A stretch of DNA of 64,000 nt from Phytoactinopolyspora mesophila (GCF_010122465.1 NZ_WLZY01000005.1:154901-218900); one strand, 5' to 3'; shown: positions 1 through 8,841, numbered from the stretch's first letter. Notes: a model not told the origin generated them from the sequence alone. Numbers and translations: made by a program.

Positions 1-2
1 GT

Positions 3-602
3 ACCGAGTTCGGTAAGGGCGCCGCGCGCCGCCTGCGTCGCGCCGACAAGGTGCCCGCGGTCCTCTACGGACATGGCACCGATCCGATTCACCTGGCGCT
101 TCCAGGGCACGACACCATGCTGGCGCTCAAGAACCCCAACGTGCTGATCACGCTGGACATCTCGGGCGCGGGTAACGAGCTGGCGCTGCCCAAGCATGTG
201 CAGCGTGACCCGCTGAAGGGCTTCATCGAGCACGTAGACCTGTTGCTCGTGAAGCGTGGCGAGAAGGTCACCGTCGACATCCCGGTGCTGCTCGAGGGCG
301 ATGCCATCTCCGGTTCCATGGTCAGCTTGGACAGTCCGTCCATCTCCATCGAGGCCGAGGCGACACACCTGCCGGAAAGTGTCACCGTGTCCATCGAGGG
401 TCTCGACATCGGCACCCAGATTCACGCCAGCGACTTGGTTCTGCCCAAGGGCTCTTCACTCGCTGCCGATCCTGAGACGCTGATCGTGAACATCACCGCG
501 TCGCACGACGTCGCTGCCGAGGAAGACGAGGCCGCCGCCGCTGCCGAGGCCGAGGCTGCCGAGCCAGCCGCTGACTCCGGTTCGGAATCTGACGAGTCCT
601 GA
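3..602 (+). CDS. rplY: 50S ribosomal protein L25/general stress protein Ctc (5' partial)
   Basis: The reading frame is open from the window edge, so the true start lies upstream. The first visible residues (TEFGKGAARRLRRADKVPAV) are the typical L25/Ctc N-terminal region that binds 5S rRNA. The later part matches the second, beta-rich Ctc domain (around FIEHVDLLLVKRGEKV). The protein ends in a highly acidic Ala/Glu tail of about 35 residues (EEDEAAAAAEAEAAEPAADS), which is common in actinobacterial Ctc proteins. The stop is followed 24 bases later by pth; the rplY-pth pair is a conserved actinobacterial neighbourhood. Identification is firm; only the start is unseen. Confidence 0.95.
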   Translation, partial: TEFGKGAARRLRRADKVPAVLYGHGTDPIHLALPGHDTMLALKNPNVLITLDISGAGNELALPKHVQRDPLKGFIEHVDLLLVKRGEKVTVDIPVLLEGDAISGSMVSLDSPSISIEAEATHLPESVTVSIEGLDIGTQIHASDLVLPKGSSLAADPETLIVNITASHDVAAEEDEAAAAAEAEAAEPAADSGSESDES

Positions 603-626
603 GTTCGGCTCGCTGCGGTAAACGCG

Positions 627-1214
627 GTGAACTCCAACGATGCGTGGCTTGTTGTCGGGCTGGGGAACCCCGGCCCGAAATACGCCGACACGCGGCACAA
701 CGTCGGCGCCGAGGTAGTCAGTCTGTTAGCCGCGCGCGCTGCTGCCTCGTTCAAGGCCGCCCGGCGCCGCCGTGCCGATATAGCCGAGACCCGTCTCGGG
801 GCCGCGCCGGGAGTCCGTGCGGTACTGGCAAAACCACGCTCGTACATGAACGAATCGGGCGGACCGGTGGCCGCTCTCCGCGACTTCTATAAGACAGACC
901 TCGACCGTTTGGTAGTCGTCCATGACGAACTTGATCTTCCATTTGGCACCATTCGCGTAAAAAAGGGCGGCGGTGATGGTGGTCACAACGGCCTACGGTC
1001 GATTCGCGCCGCACTCGGCGGCGGTGACTACGTTCGGGTCCGCTTCGGCGTCAGCCGCCCGCCCGGCCGGATGGATCCGGCCGGGTATGTCCTGAAGCCC
1101 TTTTCCGCAGCTGAACGCCGCAATCTGGAGTTCGAGATCGATCGGTGCGCCGACGCGGTGGAAGCAGTTGTCGTCGACGGTTTGATCTACGCTCAGAATC
1201 ATTACAACGGCTGA
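627..1214 (+). CDS. pth: Peptidyl-tRNA hydrolase
   Basis: It releases peptides from peptidyl-tRNAs that drop off ribosomes, in the cytoplasm. The protein has 195 residues, the usual Pth length, and begins with a GTG. Visible family signatures are [17 protein letters not shown] (Asn14, catalytic His24), [13 protein letters not shown] (Asn75), VVHDELDLP (Asp100) and [13 protein letters not shown] (Asn121). All residues known to bind the substrate or act in catalysis are present. It sits 24 bases after the L25/Ctc gene and is probably co-transcribed with it. In many actinobacteria mfd follows within a few genes; here mfd is about 33 kb away. Confidence 0.96.
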   Translation: MNSNDAWLVVGLGNPGPKYADTRHNVGAEVVSLLAARAAASFKAARRRRADIAETRLGAAPGVRAVLAKPRSYMNESGGPVAALRDFYKTDLDRLVVVHDELDLPFGTIRVKKGGGDGGHNGLRSIRAALGGGDYVRVRFGVSRPPGRMDPAGYVLKPFSAAERRNLEFEIDRCADAVEAVVVDGLIYAQNHYNG

Positions 1215-1369
1215 CGTTCGCCGGCCCAGGTGTCTTTTTGGGACACGGGTAAGACACAGGACAACAGGCCAGCGACGTTTAGGCTGGCGTTCAGCACAAT
1301 CGGCCCGTATAGTTCCCAAAAGCTGCACCGATTTCGTGCAAGGAAGATCGGTGGCTGACTTTCAGCCTT

Positions 1370-1376
1370 GGGGGGG
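1370..1376 (+). promoter_or_regulatory. Poly-G leader (seven G) before sugar transferase
   Basis: Seven consecutive G, two bases before the ATG at 1379. It occupies the ribosome-binding-site position and no AGGAGG-like site is nearer. A TATAGT element about 65 bases upstream (near 1308) could be a -10 box. It is one of seven comparable runs in front of polysaccharide genes in this window. Confidence 0.5.
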
Positions 1377-1378
1377 CC

Positions 1379-2752
1379 ATGGCTACGGTCGGCGTTTCGC
1401 CGACCGGTGCTCGCTTGCGTGGGCACCGGCATGCAAGGACAGGGGACCGCGGAAGACCACCAGCCGGGGAAGTGCCGGCGGGTTGGCCTATTCCGGGGTA
1501 TCAGCGAGTCATCAACATCAGCACTGTGGTGGCCAAGAGTGTTGCTATCGGCACGGCCTGGGCCATGGGTGCGTTCCTGCTGCTCAGTATCGTCACCGGG
1601 CGCGGCGGGCCGTATGCCGACCACGTGCAGTTCGTAGGGTTCTCGGCCCTGGTACTGGTTCTGTCGCTCGCCGTCCGGCAAGCGGCGCGCAGGCGGCTCA
1701 AAGCTCTGCGCCGCAGTGGTATCGCGGTCTACCGGACCCTCGCGGTGGGGCCAGGGGCACAGGTCAATGGGCTGGTGGATCGGCTGGCCACGGATACCGA
1801 GCACCCGTATGTGGTGGTCGGGGCCTGTATTGAGGGTGAACACCAGCTCGTCGAGGATGTGCCGCAGGTGACGCGGTTGCCCGCGACCGGAGCAGAACTC
1901 GAGTCCGTCGACGACGAGACTCTGGTCAGGATGGTCCTCGACGCATCCGGACAGGTAGGCGCTGACGTCGTCTGTCTCGCGCCGGGATCGCAGTTCAGTG
2001 GCGACCGCATGCGGTTGCTGAACTGGGCGGTCAGCGAACGAGGCATGCGGCTGGTCAGCGAACTCGGCACGGTGGACGTCTACACCCGGCGGATGACTGC
2101 TCGCCGGGCCGGAGCCGCCACTTTGCTGCACGTCGGCGCGGTGCGCCTAGGCGGCGCCCGACACCTGGCGAAACGGTTCGTGGATCGGCTGGCGGCGGGA
2201 TGCCTACTGGTGGCTGCGGCCCCGCTGCTGCTTGGAGTGGCGCTCGCCGTGTGGCGCTCCAGTCCGGGTCCGGTCATCTATCGGCAGACACGGGTCGGGC
2301 GTGGCGGCCGGACGTTCACGATGCTGAAGTTCCGCACGATGCATGCCGACGCCGATGCGCGGCGTGCGGAGCTGGTCGACGACGGCGGAGACAGTCTGAT
2401 GTTCAAGATGCGCGACGATCCGCGTCTCACCGGCATCGGACGCATTCTGCGCCGGTATTCTCTTGACGAACTTCCTCAGCTGATCAATGTGCTGCGGGGC
2501 GAGATGTCGCTCGTCGGCCCACGCCCACCCCTGCCGGAAGAGGTCGAGCAGTACAACCGGACGGAGGCGCGCCGATTGCTGGCGGTTCCTGGCATGACGG
2601 GCCTGTGGCAGGTGAGCGGCCGTTCGAACCTCACGTGGGAAGAGACCGTGCGGCTCGACCTTCGTTATGTGGACAACTGGTCGCTGGGTATGGACGCACA
2701 CGTTCTGTGGCGCACGGGACGGGCCGTGGTGCGTGGAACCGGCGCCTATTGA
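1379..2752 (+). CDS. Polyprenyl-phosphate sugar-1-phosphate transferase (exopolysaccharide priming enzyme)
   Basis: Predicted to start glycan synthesis by moving a sugar-1-phosphate from a nucleotide sugar to undecaprenyl phosphate at the membrane. The protein has 457 residues. Residues about 50-72 and 85-99 are hydrophobic, 115-240 look like the soluble CoA-binding-like middle domain, and 268-292 is the membrane hairpin that opens the catalytic domain. The catalytic part carries PVIYRQTRVGRGG (298-310), KFRTM (317-321) and DELPQLINVLRGEMSLVGPRP, whose Asp-Glu and Pro-Arg-Pro are diagnostic. Members usually have four or five N-terminal membrane segments; only two are seen here, with about 45 polar residues before them. 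The start follows a seven-G run by two bases. It lies 13 kb from the rest of the polysaccharide genes. The exact sugar cannot be told. Confidence 0.88.
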   Translation: MATVGVSPTGARLRGHRHARTGDRGRPPAGEVPAGWPIPGYQRVINISTVVAKSVAIGTAWAMGAFLLLSIVTGRGGPYADHVQFVGFSALVLVLSLAVRQAARRRLKALRRSGIAVYRTLAVGPGAQVNGLVDRLATDTEHPYVVVGACIEGEHQLVEDVPQVTRLPATGAELESVDDETLVRMVLDASGQVGADVVCLAPGSQFSGDRMRLLNWAVSERGMRLVSELGTVDVYTRRMTARRAGAATLLHVGAVRLGGARHLAKRFVDRLAAGCLLVAAAPLLLGVALAVWRSSPGPVIYRQTRVGRGGRTFTMLKFRTMHADADARRAELVDDGGDSLMFKMRDDPRLTGIGRILRRYSLDELPQLINVLRGEMSLVGPRPPLPEEVEQYNRTEARRLLAVPGMTGLWQVSGRSNLTWEETVRLDLRYVDNWSLGMDAHVLWRTGRAVVRGTGAY

Positions 2753-3160
2753 TGTCTCACCCCGTTGCTTCCGGCAAAACGAACATTTGAGAACGCGACA
2801 CGTGAGACCGCCTCTGTTGCCGGCTCGGCAACCGGACGCGCCGCTGGAGCGGCACACGATCTGCAAGATGGCTGCTGCCGACGTGTCGTAGACGTTCAGG
2901 GCGCCGGGGGAAGTGCTGTCCGAGCCCAGATCGCCACAGTTGAGTGCCGGTCCCTGGCCCAGATGGCAATGCGCGCGGGCTAACCAGGCGCTCTGTTGGC
3001 TTGAGAGGCAGGTCGGGGCCATCGGGATGTTAGGGTCATGTTCATTCTTGGGCTTTTGTGTGTCCATGCCTTGATGGCTGGTGGGGCCATACGTAGCGTG
3101 ATCACCGTACGGGTGCAGGAATCTAGGTTGCCGTTCCGGGTAGATCGGACGTGGTGCGAG
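2753..3160. other. Intergenic stretch, no clear gene
   Basis: About 400 bases between the sugar transferase and the DeoR-type gene. Short open frames here have no recognisable content. If the DeoR gene began at its most upstream ATG (3038) the right third would be coding, but the extra 41 residues look non-native. I saw no tRNA, riboswitch or strong hairpin. Confidence 0.5.
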
Positions 3161-3949
3161 ATGCTCGCTGCAGAGAGACACGCGAAGATTCTGGGTGAAG
3201 TGCACGGGCGGGGAGCTGTCCGAGTAGCCGAGCTCGCCCAGATCCTTGACGTGTCCGAGATGACGGTCCGGCGTGACCTCGACACTCTTGCTCGTGAGGG
3301 CAAGCTCGACAAGGTGCACGGGGGTGCTACGCGCCGGTCCACCAGTACCGAGGAGCCGGGGTTCGAAGCCAAGTCGCTTCGGCAACCGGCCGAGAAAGAG
3401 GCCATCGCCGCTGCCGCTGCCGAACTGGTGACGCCGGGCAGCGCCGTGGGCCTGTCGGCGGGAACCACCACCTGGAGCCTTGCTCACAGGTTGCGGGAGG
3501 TCGGCGATCTCACGGTGGTGACCAACTCGATGCGAGTCGCCGACGTGCTACACGCTGGGCACTCTTCCGGGCAGAATGTCGTACTGACCGGCGGCGTCCG
3601 TACCCCGTCCGACGCGCTCGTCGGGCCGATCGCGGTGTCGGCGTTGGGTCAGCTTCACCTGGATGCCGTGTTTCTCGGTGTCCACGGAATGGATGAGATC
3701 GCCGGCTTCACTACGCCAAATCTGCTCGAAGCGGATACCGACCGGGCTTTGGTCGCCGCGGGGCGTCGTTTGGTGGTGCTGGCTGATCACACGAAGTGGG
3801 CCACCGTCGGGATCAGCACCATTGCCGCGTTGGAGGATGCTGACGTGGTCATCACCGACGAGCATCTCCCCGAAGAGGCGCAGAAGGTGCTCCGGGAGAA
3901 GGTGGCAGACGTCCGCCTTGTGCGTCCAGGGCCCGAGCGGCCCAGCTGA
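3161..3949 (+). CDS. DeoR-family transcriptional regulator
   Basis: A DNA-binding regulator of the sugar-phosphate-sensing DeoR type, 262 residues. The N-terminus (MLAAERHAKILGEVHGRG) opens directly into the DeoR winged helix, with VRVAELAQILDVSEMTVRRD as the recognition region. The rest is the DeoR C-terminal sensor fold (VGLSAGTTTWSLAHRL, VLTGG, ADHTKW). I chose the ATG at 3161 because family members begin here; an in-frame ATG at 3038 would add 41 atypical residues. No convincing Shine-Dalgarno sequence is visible at either start. It stands alone on its strand, so its target is unclear; the upstream sugar transferase is one candidate. Confidence 0.88.
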   Translation: MLAAERHAKILGEVHGRGAVRVAELAQILDVSEMTVRRDLDTLAREGKLDKVHGGATRRSTSTEEPGFEAKSLRQPAEKEAIAAAAAELVTPGSAVGLSAGTTTWSLAHRLREVGDLTVVTNSMRVADVLHAGHSSGQNVVLTGGVRTPSDALVGPIAVSALGQLHLDAVFLGVHGMDEIAGFTTPNLLEADTDRALVAAGRRLVVLADHTKWATVGISTIAALEDADVVITDEHLPEEAQKVLREKVADVRLVRPGPERPS

Positions 3950-4028
3950 GCTGCGGTCTTGTGGCACATCCGGTCGCCGCGCCGGGGGCGGATCCACCTT
4001 CGCGCAGCTATCAACTCAACCAGCGAGC

Positions 4029-4052
4029 GTCCACATAGTGGACAAAGTGTCC
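4029..4052 (+). promoter_or_regulatory. Overlapping dyads upstream of the cys operon
   Basis: Two interlocking palindromes, GTCCAC-ATA-GTGGAC (4029-4043) and GGACA-AAG-TGTCC (4040-4052), lie just upstream of a candidate promoter. The position fits an activator or repressor site for sulfate assimilation. No cognate regulator is identified. Confidence 0.4.
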
Positions 4053-4059
4053 CGGAATG

Positions 4060-4089
4060 TGAACAGCTGCCGGTTACGTTGGCTATAGC
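4060..4089 (+). promoter_or_regulatory. Candidate promoter of cysQ-cysD-cysN
   Basis: TGAACA (4060-4065) and TATAGC (4084-4089), spaced by 18 bases, each match four of six bases of the vegetative consensus. Transcription from here would give a leader of about 105 bases before the cysQ start. Confidence 0.4.
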
Positions 4090-4110
4090 ACCTAGGCTTG
4101 GGAGCGCGCG

Positions 4111-4160
4111 ATCAGGGGCGGCGGGCACCGTCTAGGCCCGCCTCCGGTGCAACCCCTGAT
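4111..4160 (+). promoter_or_regulatory. Structured leader hairpin before cysQ
   Basis: ATCAGGGG (4111-4118) pairs perfectly with CCCCTGAT (4153-4160), and inside it GCACCG (4125-4130) pairs with CGGTGC (4145-4150). An alternative inner pairing uses GCGGGC with GCCCGC. There is no T-run, so it is not a classical terminator. It matches no sulfur riboswitch I recognise. Confidence 0.45.
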
Positions 4161-4201
4161 TGTGTGAATGCCTGAGTGTCGACGCGAAGCTGAGGAGATT
4201 C

Positions 4202-5014
4202 TTGACGAACGCCGACGCGGCCCTGGCCGCCCGCCTCGCAGACGAGGCGGGCGGGCTTCTGCTCGCGTTGCGCGAGTCGTGGAGCGCCGGTGCCAGCCGT
4301 GCCGATCTTCGTCACGCTGCTGACCGAGCGGCTCACGAGTTCCTGGTCGAAGCCTTGAGTGCCGAGCGACCATCCGACGCCGTTCTGAGTGAAGAGGGCG
4401 CGGACGATCCTTCGCGTCTCACAGCAGAGCGGGTATGGATCGTCGATCCCCTGGATGGCACCAGGGAGTTCGCCGAGCACCGGTCCGACTGGGCTGTGCA
4501 CGTGGCGCTCTGGCAGCGTGATCAGCGGCATGGGCGACTGATGGCCGGGGCCGTGGCATTGCCCGGAGAGAAGACGACGCTCTGCTCCGATACGGCAACG
4601 CTGGCGCCACGGGTCACCCCTCCCGGCGCCGCGTCGCCTCCGCCGTGGCGGATCGCCGTCAGCCGGACCCGTGCGCCGGCGGTCGCCGAGCGTGCGGCCA
4701 ACGCCTTGGGGGCAGAGCTCGTGCCGATGGGATCCGCCGGCTACAAGGTCTCGTCGGTTATCCGGGGGAAGACTGATGCTTACGTTCACGCAGGAGGACA
4801 GTACGAGTGGGACTCCGCCGCGCCCGTGGCCGCCGCTGCGGCTGCCGGGCTGCATGTCAGCCGGTTAGACGGCTCGCCGTTACGCTATAACAACGTCAAT
4901 CCGTATCTTCCAGATCTACTGGTCGCCCGGCCCGAGCTCGCCGCCGTTCTTGTGGCCGCCTGCTCCGAGGACCCTCCCGATCCGGTAACCGCCGCTTTGA
5001 GGTCAACTCCATGA
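4202..5014 (+). CDS. cysQ: 3'(2'),5'-bisphosphate nucleotidase, CysQ type
   Basis: Predicted to hydrolyse PAP (and PAPS) to AMP (or APS), clearing the by-product of sulfate reduction or sulfotransfer. It belongs to the inositol monophosphatase superfamily. Visible motifs are SEEGADD (63-69), WIVDPLDGT (79-87, with metal-binding Asp82 and Asp85) and YEWDSAAPVAAA (Asp204). I chose the TTG at 4202 because GAGGAG lies 5 bases upstream; an in-frame TTG at 4160 would add 14 residues overlapping the leader hairpin. The length from 4202 is 270 residues, normal for CysQ. Its stop overlaps the cysD start (ATGA), so the two are translationally coupled; that context favours CysQ over an inositol phosphatase. 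Confidence 0.88.
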   Translation: MTNADAALAARLADEAGGLLLALRESWSAGASRADLRHAADRAAHEFLVEALSAERPSDAVLSEEGADDPSRLTAERVWIVDPLDGTREFAEHRSDWAVHVALWQRDQRHGRLMAGAVALPGEKTTLCSDTATLAPRVTPPGAASPPPWRIAVSRTRAPAVAERAANALGAELVPMGSAGYKVSSVIRGKTDAYVHAGGQYEWDSAAPVAAAAAAGLHVSRLDGSPLRYNNVNPYLPDLLVARPELAAVLVAACSEDPPDPVTAALRSTP

Positions 5015-5919
5015 CGCTTCACGACTATCAACTCAGCCAGCTCGACATCCTCGAGTCCGAGTCCGTCCACATCATCCGGGAGGTGGCCGCTGAACTAGAG
5101 CGGCCGGCCCTGCTGTTCTCGGGTGGCAAGGACTCCATCGTCATGCTGCGACTCGCGGAGAAGGCCTTCTGGCCGGCGCCCATACCGTTCCCCGTGATGC
5201 ATGTGGACACCGGGCACAACTTTCCCGAGGTTCTGGAGTTCCGGGACCGTCGAGTCGCCGAGCTGGGTGTCAGCTTGGTTGTCGCATCGGTACAAGAAGC
5301 CATCGACCGTGGGCTCGTGGCCGAAGAGCCGAATGGCTCACGCAACCGGATCCAAACCCCGGTGCTGCTCGATGCCGCGGAGAAGAATCGGTTCACCGCC
5401 CTGTTCGGTGGCGCGCGCCGGGACGAGGAGAAGGCCAGGGCTAAAGAACGTGTCTTCTCGTTCCGAGACGACTTCGGGCAGTGGGATCCGAAGAACCAGC
5501 GTCCTGAGTTGTGGAATCTCTACAACGGCCGGATCCATCTGGGCGAGAGCATCCGGGTGTTCCCGCTGTCTAACTGGACCGAGCTGGACGTGTGGCAGTA
5601 CATCGCCCGGGAACAGATCGAGGTTCCTTCGATCTATCACGCCCACGAACGTGAGGTCTTCGAACGCGACGGAATGCTTTTCGCGGCGAACGAGTTCTGC
5701 CGCCCGCGCGACAACGAGGCGACGTTCATCGAGAAGGTCCGGTACCGAACGGTCGGCGATGCCACCCTCACCGCGGCAGTGAAGTCCGACGCCGACACCA
5801 TCGAGAAGATCATCGAAGAGGTGGCCGCCACTCGTCTCACCGAGCGCGGTGCCACCCGTGGTGACGACCGCGTCAGTGAGGCCGCGATGGAGGACCGGAA
5901 GAAAGAGGGATACTTCTGA
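5011..5919 (+). CDS. cysD: Sulfate adenylyltransferase subunit 2
   Basis: Catalytic subunit of the CysDN ATP sulfurylase, which makes adenosine 5'-phosphosulfate from ATP and sulfate. The 302-residue protein has the PP-loop SGGKDS at 37-42, followed by the family blocks PVMHVDTGHNFPE, GGARRDEEKARAKERVFSFRD and IRVFPLSNWTELDVWQYI. The C-terminus MEDRKKEGYF is typical. It starts inside the cysQ stop and its own TGA shares one base with the cysN ATG, so cysQ-cysD-cysN is one coupled operon. Confidence 0.97.
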   Translation: MTLHDYQLSQLDILESESVHIIREVAAELERPALLFSGGKDSIVMLRLAEKAFWPAPIPFPVMHVDTGHNFPEVLEFRDRRVAELGVSLVVASVQEAIDRGLVAEEPNGSRNRIQTPVLLDAAEKNRFTALFGGARRDEEKARAKERVFSFRDDFGQWDPKNQRPELWNLYNGRIHLGESIRVFPLSNWTELDVWQYIAREQIEVPSIYHAHEREVFERDGMLFAANEFCRPRDNEATFIEKVRYRTVGDATLTAAVKSDADTIEKIIEEVAATRLTERGATRGDDRVSEAAMEDRKKEGYF

Positions 5920-7208
5920 TGGACACCGTGGCCACCAAAGCACCGATGACGCACAACATGGGCTTGCTCCGGTTCGCTACCGCCGGATCGGTGGACGACG
6001 GCAAGTCGACACTGATCGGCAGGCTGCTCTACGACTCCAAGTCGATCTTCACCGACCAGCTGGAGAGCGTCGAGCGCACCAGCCAGGAACGCGGCGACGA
6101 ATACACGAACCTGGCGCTGCTCACCGACGGCTTGCGGGCCGAACGGGAGCAGGGCATCACCATCGACGTCGCCTACCGGTACTTCGCGACACCACGGCGG
6201 AAGTTCATCATCGCCGACACCCCGGGGCACATCCAGTACACCCGCAACATGGTGACCGGGGCGTCCACAGCTGATCTCGCGATCGTCCTGGTGGACGCCC
6301 GCAAGGGGCTCGTCGAGCAGAGCCGTCGGCACGCGTTCATCGTGTCGCTGCTTCGAGTGCCGCACCTGGTGCTCGCGGTCAACAAGATGGATCTGGTGGA
6401 TTGGTCGGAGGAGGTCTTCGAAGAGATATCCCACGAATTCGCCGCTTTCGCTTCGAAGCTCGCGATCCCCGACCTCACGGCGATTCCCATCTCAGCCCTT
6501 CACGGCGACAACATCGTCAGCCGTTCGGAGAACACACCGTGGTACGAGGGTTCGTCCCTGCTGCATCATCTCGAGCACGTGCACATCGCCAGCGACCGTA
6601 ACTTGGTGGACGTTCGCTTCCCTGTTCAGTACGTCATCCGTCCGCAGTCACTACAGCATGCCGACTATCGCGGGTACGCGGGGCAGATCGCCGGCGGCGT
6701 GCTGAAGAAGGGTGACGAGGTCATGGTCTTGCCAAGCGGCCTGACATCGCGGATCGCCGCCATCGAAACCGCCGATGGCCCGGTGGCCGAGGCGTTCGCT
6801 CCGATGTCGGTGACCGTGAGACTGGAAGATGAGCTCGACGTCTCCCGGGGCGACATGATCTGCCGCCCGCACAACCGGCCCGCAGTGGCTCAGGACATCG
6901 ACGCGATGATCTGCTGGATGGCCGACACCCCACTGGTCCCCGGCCAGAAGCTGGCTATCAAACACACCACCCGATCCGCGCGGGCGCTGGTGAAAGAGAT
7001 GCAGTACAAGCTGGACGTGAACAGCTTGCACCGGGACGAATCCGCCACGCAGCTCGACCTCAACGACGTCGGCAGAGTGCGCCTGCGGACCACCGCGCCG
7101 TTGCTCGCCGACGAATACCGGCGCAATCGGATCACCGGCGGGTTCATCCTGGTGGACGAATCCACCAACCGGACCGTCGGCGCCGGGATGATCACCGCCG
7201 CCAGCTGA
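5919..7208 (+). CDS. cysN: Sulfate adenylyltransferase subunit 1 (GTPase)
   Basis: The GTPase partner of CysD, which drives APS formation. The 429 residues include the G1 loop GSVDDGKS (23-30), AEREQGITID, DTPGH (100-104) and NKMD (155-158), then the two beta-barrel domains typical of EF-Tu-like factors. Unlike some bacterial CysNC fusions, it ends without an APS kinase domain. The only APS kinase visible in the window is the separate protein at 31593-32885. It is the last gene of the cys operon and faces the FadR-type gene 54 bases away. Confidence 0.96.
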   Translation: MDTVATKAPMTHNMGLLRFATAGSVDDGKSTLIGRLLYDSKSIFTDQLESVERTSQERGDEYTNLALLTDGLRAEREQGITIDVAYRYFATPRRKFIIADTPGHIQYTRNMVTGASTADLAIVLVDARKGLVEQSRRHAFIVSLLRVPHLVLAVNKMDLVDWSEEVFEEISHEFAAFASKLAIPDLTAIPISALHGDNIVSRSENTPWYEGSSLLHHLEHVHIASDRNLVDVRFPVQYVIRPQSLQHADYRGYAGQIAGGVLKKGDEVMVLPSGLTSRIAAIETADGPVAEAFAPMSVTVRLEDELDVSRGDMICRPHNRPAVAQDIDAMICWMADTPLVPGQKLAIKHTTRSARALVKEMQYKLDVNSLHRDESATQLDLNDVGRVRLRTTAPLLADEYRRNRITGGFILVDESTNRTVGAGMITAAS

Positions 7209-7262
7209 GCACGGCGGGGGCCCAGCCCGTCGCAACGGCCAGGGTCGTACCGGGCAGGTCGG

Positions 7263-8012
7263 TCAGGCGAGGAACCCGCGCAGCAGTGAGGCGGTTCCGG
7301 ACACGTGCTCGGCCATCGCCTGGCGCGCCGCCTCCGCGTCGCCGTCGAGGATGGCCGTGATGATGGCGGCGTGCTGCTGGTTTGAGTGTTCGATGTTGCG
7401 TGAGAGCAGGGGGATGGCGTCGAGCAGTTCGTTCATCCGCATCCGGACGTCGGCGACGGCGGAGGTCAGGGACGCCGAACCCGTCGCCTCCGCGATGGCC
7501 AGATGCAGCCTGGAGTCGAGGCGCCGGTAATTCTCCAGGTTGGAAGTCGCGGTAGCTTCGAGGCGGCGGTGCAGGTACTCCCGCTCGTGTCTGGACAAGT
7601 CCCGTTTGGCGGCGGCCTCCGCGGCGCCGGTCTCGAGTACGTCTCGTAGCGTCAGCGCGTCGTCCAGCCCGCTGCCCATCTGCTGGGCCAACCGCTTGAG
7701 GCTCCTGCGATCTGGCCGGGGCAGGCTTTCAGCCACGAAGGTCCCGCCGTAACGGCCGCGGCGCGACTCCACGTAGCCGGCCTGCTGTAATGCGCGGATC
7801 GCCTCGCGGAGGGTGACCCGGCTGACGTTGAACTTGGCGGCGAGTTCACGTTCGGTCGGCAGCCGGTCGCCGGGGGCGACGACGCCGAGCCGAACGGTTT
7901 GGAGCAGGCGCTCGACGGTCTCTTCGAAAGCGTTGCCGGCACGCACCGGACGGAACAGCGCGTCGTCAGCCGAGCCCGTCCGGTCGGTTGCCGTCTCGCT
8001 GCTACTAGTCAA
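7263..8012 (-). CDS. FadR/GntR-family regulator with FCD domain
   Basis: A 249-residue one-component regulator. Residues about 30-95 form a GntR winged helix (APGDRLPTERELAAKFNVSR, then VTLREAIRALQQAGYVESRRGRYGG); the rest is an all-helical FCD ligand-binding domain with scattered acidic and histidine residues that may bind a metal (RLHLAIAEATGS, NQQHAAIITAILDGD). It is the last gene of the minus-strand run that begins with the glutamine-synthetase-like gene, 58 bases after the short-chain dehydrogenase, so it probably controls that operon. FCD proteins often sense small organic acids; the effector is unknown. Confidence 0.9.
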   Translation of the reverse strand: MTSSSETATDRTGSADDALFRPVRAGNAFEETVERLLQTVRLGVVAPGDRLPTERELAAKFNVSRVTLREAIRALQQAGYVESRRGRYGGTFVAESLPRPDRRSLKRLAQQMGSGLDDALTLRDVLETGAAEAAAKRDLSRHEREYLHRRLEATATSNLENYRRLDSRLHLAIAEATGSASLTSAVADVRMRMNELLDAIPLLSRNIEHSNQQHAAIITAILDGDAEAARQAMAEHVSGTASLLRGFLA

Positions 8013-8070
8013 GCCGCCCTCCTGGATCCGCCCTCACGCTATTACATCGTCTCCGAGCGCGGCGGGTGCG

Positions 8071-8841
8071 CTACAGCGGTGTGACGTAGGCACCGGAGAT
8101 GCCGCCATCGACGAGGAACGTCGATGCGGTGATGAACGACGCGTCGTCGCTGGCAAGGAACGCCACCGCCGCGGCGATCTCTTCCGGTTCGGCGAACCGG
8201 CCGGCGGGGACGTGGACCAACCGGCGCTGGGCCTTTTCCGGGTCTTTCGCGAAGAGCTCCTTGAGCAAGGGTGTGTTGACCGGGCCCGGGCAGAGCGCGT
8301 TCACCCGGATCCCCTCACGGGCGAACTGAACGCCAAGCTCGCGGGACAGGGCAAGGACGCCGCCCTTGGACGCGGTGTATGAGATCTGTGATGTCGCCGC
8401 ACCCATGACGGCGACGAACGAAGCGGTGTTGATGATCGAGCCCTTACCCTGCCGCTGCATGTACGGGACCACCGCTTGGCAGCAGAGGTAGACGGAGGTG
8501 AGGTTGACTTCCTGCACTCTGCGCCACGCCTCGATGCCGGTGGTCAGGATCGAGTCGTCATCGGGTGGCGAGATGCCGGCGTTGTTGAACGCGATGTCCA
8601 CCGAGCCGTACGTGCCGTGTGCGGTGGCGAAGAGGTTCGCGACGTCGTTCTCACTGGTGACGTCGGTCTGCACGAAGGTGCCGCCGGTGGCGTCGGCGGC
8701 TGCCTTGCCCGCCGCGGGGTCGATATCGGCGATCACGACCTTGGCGCCCTCCGCGGCGAACCGCTTGGCCGAGGCCAGCCCGATGCCGCTGCCACCTCCG
8801 GTGACCACGGCTACCTTGTTGTCGAGTCGCTCACCCATCAT
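8071..8841 (-). CDS. Short-chain dehydrogenase/reductase (SDR)
   Basis: A classical NAD(P)-dependent alcohol dehydrogenase or ketoreductase, 257 residues. Cofactor motif TGGGSGIG (14-21), NNAG (86-89), and catalytic Ser141, Tyr155 and Lys159 (YTASK) are all present. Asp39-Ile40-Asp41 after the second strand suggests NAD rather than NADP. The gene opens ATGATG; the first ATG overlaps the aldehyde-dehydrogenase stop and the second (8838) is better spaced from AAAGGAG, so the start may be one codon later. Set between an aldehyde dehydrogenase and a regulator in a gamma-glutamylation operon, it could oxidise the alcohol group of a gamma-glutamyl amino alcohol; that role is inferred. Confidence 0.9.
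   Translation of the reverse strand: MMGERLDNKVAVVTGGGSGIGLASAKRFAAEGAKVVIADIDPAAGKAAADATGGTFVQTDVTSENDVANLFATAHGTYGSVDIAFNNAGISPPDDDSILTTGIEAWRRVQEVNLTSVYLCCQAVVPYMQRQGKGSIINTASFVAVMGAATSQISYTASKGGVLALSRELGVQFAREGIRVNALCPGPVNTPLLKELFAKDPEKAQRRLVHVPAGRFAEPEEIAAAVAFLASDDASFITASTFLVDGGISGAYVTPL

Noticed and set aside
3038..3160. Extended N-terminus of the DeoR-type regulator
   Set aside because: The 41 extra residues are unlike the family, whose members begin at the residue encoded at 3161.
4111..4160. A known SAM-type riboswitch before the cys operon
   Set aside because: The hairpin does not show the conserved core of any SAM class that I can recognise.
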